Below, piece after piece: positions 31,745 through 40,457 of a stretch of DNA of 64,000 nt. Every line of letters begins with the position of its first letter. The first letter of the stretch is position 1. Under the pieces are notes generated by a model. The model did not search any database, was not told the origin of the DNA, and saw only the letters and a list, made by a program, of their open reading frames with translations. The DNA comes from Mortierella sp. BCC40632 (Eukaryota; Mortierellomycota; Mortierellomycetes; Mortierellales; Mortierellaceae), in contig WAEK01000017.1 in the NCBI GenBank assembly GCA_011634665.1, forward strand, positions 859,501 to 923,500, in the 5' to 3' direction. The position numbers and the translations under genes are program-made.

Positions 31745-33184
31745 ATGACTGAACAAAAAATGAATCCATTGCTGTTACCCGAGATCATTGATCGTCTCGG
31801 TCTCTTCATTCCACTTTGGATTCCGGATCCAGATGTCCCGCTATCGTATATTCTGGAGCCTCGCACCTTTCTCTCCTGTCTTTCCGTTAACCATCTTTGG
31901 CGCGAGATACTCTTCCCACTATTCTGGCGAGCCTTTGACGACCAAGGCTTCGCCGATTTTCCTTCTCTCCCACCGGATCTGTTAAGCCAGAATGCACACC
32001 ATATCCGTTTCTGTAGAATGAACTATAACGTACCGGGGTTCCCATATATGAACTGTAATCGACTTCAGGAACTGACGCTGAGGATCTCAGATACAGCCTC
32101 GCAACTCATTCTACAGAACCCAAAATTACGAGTTCTCGACTGGGGTAGCCCTGATGGTGTGAGACAACGAATGAGCGAAAAGGATAATCAGGCTCTCCTT
32201 GGCCTGAATAGCCTAGAGGTCCTAAATCTCGGTGACTGGTCTATTGAACAGCGGATGCTCTCGACACTCCTCTCAAACAACCGAACAACTCTTCGAGAAT
32301 TGGTTCTGGACGAAATTGAAGGACTCAACGAACCTGTCTCCTGGGTTGAACTTCCAAACCTCACCACTCTTGTAATTTTCTCTGACCAACTTGACATTGA
32401 TTCAGCCATACCACATCTCGTCAGTTTTTGTCCCGCACTCCGATCCTTAGTTCTCGCTTTGTATCCTGGATACGACTTCAGCCTTTTTGCCAGCCTGGTA
32501 CGACAGTCATGTCAAAATCTGGATACGCTTCTTTTCTCTGGTACCCTGTCCAGTTTCGAAGTCTGTACTATTCTCGAAGATGGCAGCAATGCTCGATTGA
32601 TCCGAGAGATGACCTGTCGACCAAATCAGTTGAGGATGTATCAGGCGAACGTCGAAGCTTTGAACGATAGTCTCCTCGAGACACTCTTAGAACATTCAGC
32701 ATCCCTTGAAAATGTCATATTAGACATTTCTTCAGATGGACCTTGTTCTGTTACCAACGCAAATGTTCTCCTCAGGAACTGTCCCAATCTCAAGGGCTTT
32801 AGTCTTGTATGTCATGGTTCAGACTGGGATGCCAACATATGCCTAGATCTATTGAAAGGTGACTGGGCGTGTCAGGATCTTGAAGACCTAAATTTGTGCG
32901 GACTCGACTTCTCCAGAGACCGGAATCTGGAGGGTAGTGTAGGTGAAGAGTCGAGACGGTCTTTACAAAACCAGAGTCCCGACTGGATAGTTAGGAAGCA
33001 GGAAAGAGTTCTTCTTGAAGGCTGGAAACTTGATACGAAAAAAAATTCATTGGATACGACAATTGACTTTCTCTTATCCTCAGAAGGCAGAGAGCTCAGG
33101 GAGGCACTGGTCGACAAGGTGAAGAGTCTACCTCGCCTAAAGTCGATCTCACTCAACTGGAATTATTTTAAAAAGGAGGCATGA
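31745..33184 (+). CDS. F-box/LRR-like protein, array copy 7, with linker deletion
   Basis: Intronless, 479 aa, 260 bp after copy 6, behind an (AAAAT)n stretch at 31640-31680. The N-terminal PEIIDRLG and NVPGFPYMNCNRLQELTL types match copies 4, 5 and 8, while the C-terminal DFSRDRNLEGSVGEESRRS type matches copies 3 and 6. The linker lacks the SELCSISSSHSHGQE segment: an in-frame loss explains the shorter length. Otherwise intact to LNWNYFKKEA. Confidence 0.87.
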   Translation: MTEQKMNPLLLPEIIDRLGLFIPLWIPDPDVPLSYILEPRTFLSCLSVNHLWREILFPLFWRAFDDQGFADFPSLPPDLLSQNAHHIRFCRMNYNVPGFPYMNCNRLQELTLRISDTASQLILQNPKLRVLDWGSPDGVRQRMSEKDNQALLGLNSLEVLNLGDWSIEQRMLSTLLSNNRTTLRELVLDEIEGLNEPVSWVELPNLTTLVIFSDQLDIDSAIPHLVSFCPALRSLVLALYPGYDFSLFASLVRQSCQNLDTLLFSGTLSSFEVCTILEDGSNARLIREMTCRPNQLRMYQANVEALNDSLLETLLEHSASLENVILDISSDGPCSVTNANVLLRNCPNLKGFSLVCHGSDWDANICLDLLKGDWACQDLEDLNLCGLDFSRDRNLEGSVGEESRRSLQNQSPDWIVRKQERVLLEGWKLDTKKNSLDTTIDFLLSSEGRELREALVDKVKSLPRLKSISLNWNYFKKEA

Positions 33185-33402
33185 GTCAACTCTTCAGCGC
33201 TTTGCACGAAATAAAAAAACTACACTTTTGGTTATGCAGGTGGAAACAGAGGAGTAAGGAAAAAAAGAGTTCGTGTATCCAGGAACACAGCCAAGGGTTT
33301 GGCCCGAGTAGAAAAATTTGAATAGCACAGTAGTCAAATACAATCAACTGGTCTCACAGTGATGGAAGTTTACTTTTCTCATTTCATCTTCTCGTCATCA
33401 CG

Positions 33403-34920
33403 ATGACGGAACAAAAAATGAATCCATTACTGTTACCCGAGATCATTGATCGTCTTGGTTACTTCATCCCGCTCTGGGTTCCAGATTCAAGTATCCGGCC
33501 ATCGTTTCGTCTGGAACCTCGTACCTTTCTCTCCTGTCTTTCTGTCAACCATCTCTGGCGCGAGATACTTCTTCCGACATTCTGGCGAGTCTTTGACGAC
33601 CAAGCCTTTTCCCATTTTCCTTCTCTCCCACCGGATCTGTTAAGCCAGAATGCACACCATATCCGTTTCTGTAGAATGAACTATAACGTAACAGGGTTCC
33701 CATATATGAACTGTAATCGACTTCAGGAACTGACGTTGAGGATCTCAGATACAGCCTCGCAACTCATTCTACAGAACCCAAAATTACGAGTTCTCAACTG
33801 GGATAGCCTTGATGGTGGAAGACAACGAATGAGCGAAAAGGATAGCCAGGCTCTCCTTGGCCTGAATAGCCTTGAGGTCCTAAAGCTCGGTGACTGGTCT
33901 ATTGAACAGCGGATGCTCTCGACACTCCTCTCAAACAACCGAACAACTCTTCAACAATTGATACTGGACGAAATTGAAGGACTCAACGAACCTGTCTCCT
34001 GGGTCGAACTTCCAAACCTCACCTCTCTTGTCATTTTCTCAGACCGACTTGACATTGGTTCAGCCATACCTCATCTCGTCAGTTTTTGTCCCGCACTCCG
34101 ATCCTTGACTCTTGATTTGTGTTTCAATTACAACTACAGTCTATTTACCAGCTTGGTGCGACAGTCATGTCAAAATCTGGATACGCTTCTTTTCTTCGGT
34201 AATTTGTTCAGTTTCGAAGGCTCTACTATTCTCGAAGATGTCAGCAATGCTCAATTGATCCGAGAGATCACCTGTCGACCGAACCAATTGAGGGTGTATC
34301 AGGCGAACGTCGAAGCTTTCAACGATAGTCTCCTCGAGGCACTCTTAGAGCATTCAACATCCCTCGAAGATATCATGCTAGATATTTCTTCAGACGAACC
34401 TCATTCTGTTACCAACGCAAAAATTCTCCTCAGGAACTGTCCCAATCTCAAGGACTTTAGTCTTGTATGTCATGGCTCAGATTGGGATGCCAGCATATGC
34501 CTAGATCTATTGAAAAGTGACTGGGCGTGTCAGAACCTTGAGAACCTGGACTTTTACGGGTTCAGCCTCTCCAGAGACTGGAATCTGGAAGATGGTGAAA
34601 GTGACGAGTCGAGTGAACTCTGTTCGATTTCATCATCTCACAACCATGGACAAGAGTCGAACTCGCCTTTACAAAACCAGAGTCGCAGTTGGATAGGTAG
34701 GAAGCAGGAAAGAGTTCTTCTTGAAGGCTGGAAACTTGATACGAAAAAAAATTCATTGGATACGACAATTGAATTTCTCTTATCCTCAGAAGGCAGAGAG
34801 CTCAGAGAGGCACTGGTCGACAAGATAAAGAGTCTACCTCGCCTAAGGTCGATCTCACTCAACTATAATTATATTTCAATGGGGACACGACATGATGAGC
34901 CAGTTCTTGCACTGGAATAA
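33403..34920 (+). CDS. F-box/LRR-like protein, array copy 8, divergent C-terminus
   Basis: Intronless, 505 aa, 218 bp after copy 7. PEIIDRLGYFIPLWVPDSS and NVTGFPYMNCNRLQELTL at the front; NQSRSWIGRKQERVLLEG and LDTKKNSLDTTIEFLLS near the end. After LRSISLNYNYI homology to the other array copies stops and a new tail, SMGTRHDEPVLALE, ends the protein. This and the loss of the shared 3' flank mark the right border of the tandem unit at about 34880. It converges on the minus-strand F-box gene 247 bp away. Confidence 0.87.
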   Translation: MTEQKMNPLLLPEIIDRLGYFIPLWVPDSSIRPSFRLEPRTFLSCLSVNHLWREILLPTFWRVFDDQAFSHFPSLPPDLLSQNAHHIRFCRMNYNVTGFPYMNCNRLQELTLRISDTASQLILQNPKLRVLNWDSLDGGRQRMSEKDSQALLGLNSLEVLKLGDWSIEQRMLSTLLSNNRTTLQQLILDEIEGLNEPVSWVELPNLTSLVIFSDRLDIGSAIPHLVSFCPALRSLTLDLCFNYNYSLFTSLVRQSCQNLDTLLFFGNLFSFEGSTILEDVSNAQLIREITCRPNQLRVYQANVEAFNDSLLEALLEHSTSLEDIMLDISSDEPHSVTNAKILLRNCPNLKDFSLVCHGSDWDASICLDLLKSDWACQNLENLDFYGFSLSRDWNLEDGESDESSELCSISSSHNHGQESNSPLQNQSRSWIGRKQERVLLEGWKLDTKKNSLDTTIEFLLSSEGRELREALVDKIKSLPRLRSISLNYNYISMGTRHDEPVLALE

Positions 34921-35167
34921 AAGCCAAACCGTTTTTTTTTTTCTTCCCCCATCATTTAACCAACATCTCTCTTTTATAGAAGCTCAGTTTTTTTTTTTTT
35001 TTTTTAAAAGTGACATGGTTTTTCACTTGACAGGTCTGGCGGTAGTGTCTTTAGCAACAGTAGACATTCTACCTCAAGAATCATGTTTTCGGCCTCCTTA
35101 GTAAAAGCCCACTTTTTAAAAAGCGGCGCAAATTTATTTAGTGCGAGGATCCAAGTAAAAAAAAGTC

Positions 35168-36847
35168 CTAAACACTTGATTGATGGTTTCTCATAAAAAC
35201 TCCTGCCGGGTACCTCGTGCCTTTTTTTACATAATGATCTCGGTTGAATAAGAACTCTCTTAGGTGAGGTAGACTCCTCATCTTGTCGACCAGCGCCTCT
35301 CGGAACTTTCTGCTATGTGGAGACCAGAGAGGACTATTCGAGTCGACCGTCGAGTAGAGACTGCGTGACAACTGCCAGCCCTCCATTAAATTAGAGATCT
35401 GTGATTGTTGAATCGGCGATGTCTCTTGTCCATGTTCACGATGTATTGCTGAAGGTTGAATGGACTCGCCAGATAACTCGGTTGGATCACCTTCAACTTC
35501 ATTTCCGACAGTCCAAAGGCAACCCCTACTATCATCATCTCTGTCGACGGGCTGACCTTCATTTTGATCCAAGGGTTCAGGTCTTGGTACTAGGGAGTCA
35601 GAAGTCAACACCGATATGACCTCAGTCATCTCTTCAACCTCACTATCACTTAAATCGTCATCACTGGTGCAGTTGAACCCATCCAGTTCGAGGATCTCAA
35701 GGCCCTGACAAGCCCAATCGTCTATCAGCAGGTCCATGCCCACATCAATACTATATCCCAGCTCCAGGTTGTAAAGACTAAACTGTTTGAGATTGGGGCA
35801 GTTCCTGAGGAGTGAGTTTGCGTTGGTAATGGAGCAAGATTCGTCTGAATATATCATCAGTTCAACAGACTCGAGGGACTCTGAGTGTTCTAAAAGTGCC
35901 TCAAGAAGACTATTGTCAAGAGTGGCGATAGTTGCTTTATACTGCCTTAGCTGATTCTGTCGAAATGTAATCTCGCGGATCAACCGAGCATGATCCTCTG
36001 CACCGAGCGATATAGGGTTATCGTAGCTGACCCATGACTCTGAACATATTAGGGCATCCAATTTTAAACACAATTGTCGTACCAAACTAGCAATCGGACT
36101 GAAGTTGCATTCAGTATACAAAACAAGAGTCAGGGACTGGAGTGCTGGACAAAAGCGGACTAGATGTGATAAAGTCGAGTTGACGTCAGGATAGCCACAG
36201 TCAATTTCAAGAGAGGTGAGGTTTGGAAGCTCAGTCCATGAGGTAGTATCTTGAAGTCCTAAAACATTCCGCAGGGCCAACTTTTGAAGAGTTGTTTGAT
36301 TTTGATTGAGTAGTGTCGAGAACCTCTGGTGATCCAATCTCAAGTCGCTGAGTTTCAAAACCTGGAGGTTATTCAGAACAAGGAGAGCCTGGTAGTCTTG
36401 TTCGCGTATTTGCACTTCACAGATATCAAAAAATCTCAAAGAAAGAAGTCGTAGGTTCGGATTCTGGAGAATGAGCTGGGAGGCTGCTTCTATGGAACCG
36501 CTTAAACTGAGAGTCAATTCCTTCAGGCGACTACAATCCATGGAGAGCGGGAAACTCGGGTGTGCAGTTCGTGAACTATAAAAATAGATAGAATGACAAT
36601 TCTGGTACAACAAGTCCATTGGGAAAGAATGAAAGTTGCTGAGTTCCCAGTCGTCAAAGACTCGCCAGAAGAGTGGAAGAAGTAGCTTGCGCCAGAGACG
36701 ATTGACAGAGAGACAAGAGAGAAAGGTACGAGGTTCCATATGGAACGATGTCGGGGATCTCCGATCCGAAATCCAAAGTGGAATGAAGAGACCGAGGCGA
36801 AGGATGATCTCGGGTAACAGTAATGGATGCAGTTCCTGTTTGTCCAT
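35168..36847 (-). CDS. F-box/LRR-like protein, long form, right outer copy
   Basis: Intronless, 559 aa, starting MDKQELHPLLLPEI. F-box-like helices (FLSCLSVNRLWRKLLLPLFW) and leucine-rich repeats (LKELTLSL, NLQVLKLSDLRL, LALRNVLGL, LVRFCPALQSLTL, NCPNLKQFSLYN) are complete. With the copy at 16028-17959 it shares the MDKQ start, the EVEEMTE linker and a Gln/Ser-rich insert, so these two outer genes form a subgroup distinct from the tandem eight. The tail KKGTRYPAGVFMRNHQSSV is unique. A CCAAT box lies about 60 bp upstream. Confidence 0.85.
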   Translation of the reverse strand: MDKQELHPLLLPEIILRLGLFIPLWISDRRSPTSFHMEPRTFLSCLSVNRLWRKLLLPLFWRVFDDWELSNFHSFPMDLLYQNCHSIYFYSSRTAHPSFPLSMDCSRLKELTLSLSGSIEAASQLILQNPNLRLLSLRFFDICEVQIREQDYQALLVLNNLQVLKLSDLRLDHQRFSTLLNQNQTTLQKLALRNVLGLQDTTSWTELPNLTSLEIDCGYPDVNSTLSHLVRFCPALQSLTLVLYTECNFSPIASLVRQLCLKLDALICSESWVSYDNPISLGAEDHARLIREITFRQNQLRQYKATIATLDNSLLEALLEHSESLESVELMIYSDESCSITNANSLLRNCPNLKQFSLYNLELGYSIDVGMDLLIDDWACQGLEILELDGFNCTSDDDLSDSEVEEMTEVISVLTSDSLVPRPEPLDQNEGQPVDRDDDSRGCLWTVGNEVEGDPTELSGESIQPSAIHREHGQETSPIQQSQISNLMEGWQLSRSLYSTVDSNSPLWSPHSRKFREALVDKMRSLPHLREFLFNRDHYVKKGTRYPAGVFMRNHQSSV

Positions 36848-36908
36848 TGTGATGCTGGAATGTCAAGAGAGAAATGTAAAAACTTCTCAGCTCAGTCCTC
36901 TATTTTTG

Positions 36909-36913
36909 ATTGG
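36909..36913 (-). promoter_or_regulatory. CCAAT box upstream of F-box gene
   Basis: Reads GCACAGCCAATCAAAA on the minus strand, matching the motif at the other outer F-box genes. Confidence 0.5.
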
Positions 36914-37174
36914 CTGTGCCCAACTTGAGGAAAATTCGCAGGGTCCTTGTACCTACTCTTTTTTTTTTTTTTTTTTATTGACTTGTGTCTCTCTGAATTC
37001 TCTTACACGAGGACTAGAAAAGGCCAATCAAGGTATCCAAAAGATAGAGTTCGAGCAGAGATCGCCACTCCTACTTTTTTAAATCGAATCGAAGCTCAGG
37101 TGCTGTTGAGGTATCCGTTAAAGAGAAAGCCTCAATTTTGATACCTGAAAACCAGAAGTCGACACTGATTTAAC

Positions 37175-38335
37175 TTTTGGTGCAGCTGAACTCATCCGAC
37201 TCCAGGATCTCGAGGTCTTGACACACCCAATCGCCTTTCAATAGATCTACAACAATGTCAATATTCCACTCCGGCTCCAGAATTTAAAAGTTAATGTCTC
37301 TAAGATTGGGACAGTTCGCTTGGAGTGTGTTAATATTGGGAATGGGAGGACTATCACCCGGAAAGAATCTAGTTCGATCAACTCGAGGGATTCTGAATGA
37401 TCCAAGGGTGCCTCGAGGAGACTATCGCTAAGAGTATTGGTGTCTGCGTTAGACATTCTCAATTGATTTGGCCGATAGGTTATCTCACGGATCAATCGGG
37501 CGAGATCCTTGGCTTTGATTGCAATTAAGTCATCAGAATTGGTCCGGACTTTGGGACAGAAGAGTGTATCCAAGTTTCAACATGACTGTCGCGCCAAACT
37601 AGCCATCAGGCTGAAGTCACATTCAGGATACATAGTGAGAGTCAGGGATTGGAGAGCTGGGAAAAAACTGAAGAGATGTGGTAGGGCCGAATTGATGTGA
37701 GGTTGGCTGCAGTCAATTTCAAGTGTGATGAGGTTCGGAAGCTCGACCCACGGGATAGTATAGCTGAGTCCTTCAATTTTATGCAAGGCCAGTTTTCGAA
37801 GCGTCATTCGATTGAGAGAGAGGAGGGTCGAAAGCTTTTTGCTGATCCAGATGCCAACCACAGAGCCTCAGGTCCTGGAGGCTGTTCTGGTTAAGGAGAG
37901 CCTGGTAGTCATTTTTACTCATCTGTGGGGTTCCAAAACCTGAAACCCCCCAACCAAGACGTTGTAGTCTTGGGTTCTGTAGAATGAGTTGTGTGGTTGT
38001 ATTTGAGAGCTTCCATAGGCAGACTGTCAGTTCCTGAAGACGATTACAATTTATGGAAAAAGCACTGGTTGGTCGTAGTTCAATGCACAGAAGCGAATGT
38101 GGTTGTCATTCTGATATAATAAATCCAGTGGGAAAGAGGGAAAGTAATAGAAAACGTGGTCGTCAAAGACTCGCCAGAATAACGGAAGAAGTATCTTGCG
38201 CCAGAGACGGTTGACGGAAAGACAGGAGAGGAAGGTACGAAGTTTCAGGCGAGACGAGTGCGGATTGTCCGGAATCCAGAGCGGAATGAAGAGACCGAGA
38301 CGAAGAATGATCTCAGGTAACAGCAGTGGATACAT
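37175..38335 (-). pseudogene. F-box/LRR-like pseudogene in right inverted arm
   Basis: Minus-strand relative of the copy at 19281. It begins MYPLLLPEIILRLG and is identical in most residues through NYDQPVLF. There one T is missing from a T6 run (near 38060), shifting the frame. An extra A near 37840 shifts it again, and a TGA follows RQSC near 37580. Past about 37601 the sequence is a diverged paralogue (RPNQLRM, DHSESLELIEL) ending near KGDWVCQDLEILE at about 37200. The lesions are absent from the left copy, so they arose after the duplication. Confidence 0.83.
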
Positions 38336-39049
38336 TTCCTGCGTGTTTATCTTGAGGTCGAGAGGAGAGGAGAAAGAGAGAAAGAGAGAAAGAGGAGAGA
38401 ACCAAGTTTGCTGTCATATTTTGATTGGCTGCTGTGCCACCTAGATATTCTCTAGTCTGACCTCACGCGTTGGTTGCGTTCCTGGATTCACAGATTCCTT
38501 GTCCCTATTCCTGTACTCCCACTTGTGCCATCAAAGGCGTAGGTATTGTTTCTGTCGATCTCCTGTCCCTTTCAGCACTCTTTTATTTGGAGAATCTCTC
38601 TCTTCTGTATAATCTTTTGGTCTCCGAAACTGCCTCTACTTTTATGCACTTGGGAAGAAGACCTTCATTGTGTTCTCATAAACCTGTGCTGCCAACTCTT
38701 CAGGATCAACACCATGAAGATTGGCCATGACATGGAGTACTTGGCTATTCACATGTAGGGAATGGGGAATCAGGATCAGGTTAGTTGTTGAGATAGACCT
38801 CCTTTCCCAACGGCAGACTCCAGATGTTTTGGATCAAAATGGGGAAAACAGAAGAGCAGTTCAAGGACAAAGGATCACTGCTATTCAAATGAAGAATTTC
38901 TACCGCATACCCCATTGTGCATGGTTCATTCCGGCCTTTGACCATCAATCCATGCTCAAATCTCTCCTTTTTCTTGGAGGCAGGGATGTAAAGGTCCTGC
39001 TCTTCCTTTGACATTTTCGATAGATGCTTGTGTGAAGCATGTGTTGGTC
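37601..39049. repeat. right arm of ~1.45-kb inverted duplication
   Basis: Reverse complement of 18567-20016, covering the 5' half of an F-box gene, its promoter and the end of the TatD gene. Arms are of equal length and face each other across about 17.6 kb. Confidence 0.88.
38424..38428 (-). promoter_or_regulatory. CCAAT box upstream of F-box pseudogene
   Basis: GCAGCCAATCAAAATATG on the minus strand, about 90 bp before the ATG at 38335; same as in the left arm. Confidence 0.45.
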
Positions 39050-40272
39050 GGATATCGCACCAAGGACCATCTGTCTCAAGCATCAGTTTGTCCAGAGGTA
39101 CCTTTGCTGCCACTTTAAGGTTCTCCTCTGTCTTGAGCGAGCTAGAGGTATAAAAATGCAAAAGCATGAGCTGCTTTCCTCCCAATGTTGACATGAACAA
39201 AATCTTACAGAAATCTGGGTGCAGCAAGAATAAAGATCTTACCAGCCGTTAATTCCAATAAACAGATCAAGGTCCAAGCATGCATTGAGTTCGTCAAGTG
39301 TTCCTGTAAATGAGTGAACAACGCCATGACTGAATCTAGAGCGATGCTTTTTGACCATCCTTGTGAAATCATCTCCTGTGTTTCGGTTGTGGAGGAACAT
39401 GGGGAGTCCCGAAGCTTCAGCGAGGTCAAACTGACGTTCAAAGTACTTTTGCTGTGTCTCTGCAGGGCAGAAGTGAAGTCGGTCGTAATCTATTGTTGAA
39501 AAGGATTATAGAAGCAAATATTAGGCTTTGACTTGAAGAGTCAAAGAGAAAAACGAGGGATAGAATGACAGATAGCTCTTACCAAGTCCACATTCTCCAA
39601 TGGCCACAACCTTTTTCTTTGCAAGCGGGTCATCAAGAAAAGCCTTCAGTGCGCTAAAGTATCCTTCGGGTCCGTTGGCACTGGTCTCGAATTCCGAACA
39701 GCGAGTAGGGTGACAGCCGACCGTGGTATAGAGGCTATCTGGAGGGAGATTGTAGACAAAGGGAAATAATTGTCGATAGAGGTTAATCCATGATTTGAAC
39801 ATCAATTGGTCAAAGGAGAGCTAAGGAGACGAATTCCTGGAAGAAGAATGTCGATCTACCATCATCCTTGACGAGTTCTAGAGCTGTTTTGACGTCGCTT
39901 AGATTTCCAGAGGTGACTATCATCCGATCGACACCTGCGCGTTGGGCGCGTAGGAGCACCTCTTTCAGATCATCTATTTGTCGAGGATAGAAGGTATTAA
40001 TATCTGAGGTTTGCAGTGGGACGTATTGACTTTAGAATGCAAAAGTGCTGACATACCGACATGGGCTTGTTTTCCATGGTAGATCCCTCTGAACATGCCA
40101 TCGGTGAGGTTGATGCCGATATCTAAGAAGGCGAATGCATTCAACAAAAAAAAAGAAAAGAAAAGAAAAGAAAAGAAAAGAGAAAGAGAAAGTTTGAATG
40201 ACCAGTAGAAAAGCTAGGTTGATTGGTAGGCAGAGAGTTGGGAGTAATACCGATGAGTCTTGGAGGGGGCAT
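38642..40272 (-). CDS. TatD-family metal-dependent DNase
   Basis: Seven exons (40272-40251, 40122-40057, 40003-39860, 39738-39583, 39489-39243, 39141-38911, 38744-38642) join in frame to 322 aa, as for TATDN1-type enzymes. Motifs in order: DIGINLTDGMFRGIYHGK at the N-terminus (metal site), TVGCHPTRC, the metal-binding GECGLDYDRLHF formed across intron 4, FLHNRNTGDD, HSFTGTLDEL, IGINGCSLKT formed across intron 5, LMLETDGPWCDIRPTH (catalytic Asp), and RNEPC before a C-terminal helix ending NTMKVFFPSA. It is a TIM-barrel hydrolase that cuts DNA, linked by family to nuclear and apoptotic DNA degradation. The end of exon 6 through exon 7 is duplicated in inverted orientation at 18567. It is divergent from the thioredoxin-UBX gene, sharing under 200 bp of promoter. 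Confidence 0.93.
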
Positions 40273-40457
40273 GGTTGATCCTTTTTGGTCCTGTTTTTCA
40301 AAGGGGTGATCATTGAAGAAAAAAGAAAGGGAAAAAAAATAGGGAGGAGAAGGGGGGGTGAGGTGGGACGGAGGACTTTTTTTTTTTTATTAATTTCGAG
40401 ACTCTGAGCCATCTCTTCTTCATCGTTCCATTTCGCCAACTACAGGACATCCATCAA

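Noticed and set aside
38781..39227. 148-aa minus ORF as a separate gene
   Set aside because: It is TatD exon 6 with both flanking introns read through.
40032..40439. 135-aa minus ORF as TatD start
   Set aside because: It crosses introns and repeats. The spliced start at 40272 (MPPPRLIDIGIN) restores the family N-terminus.
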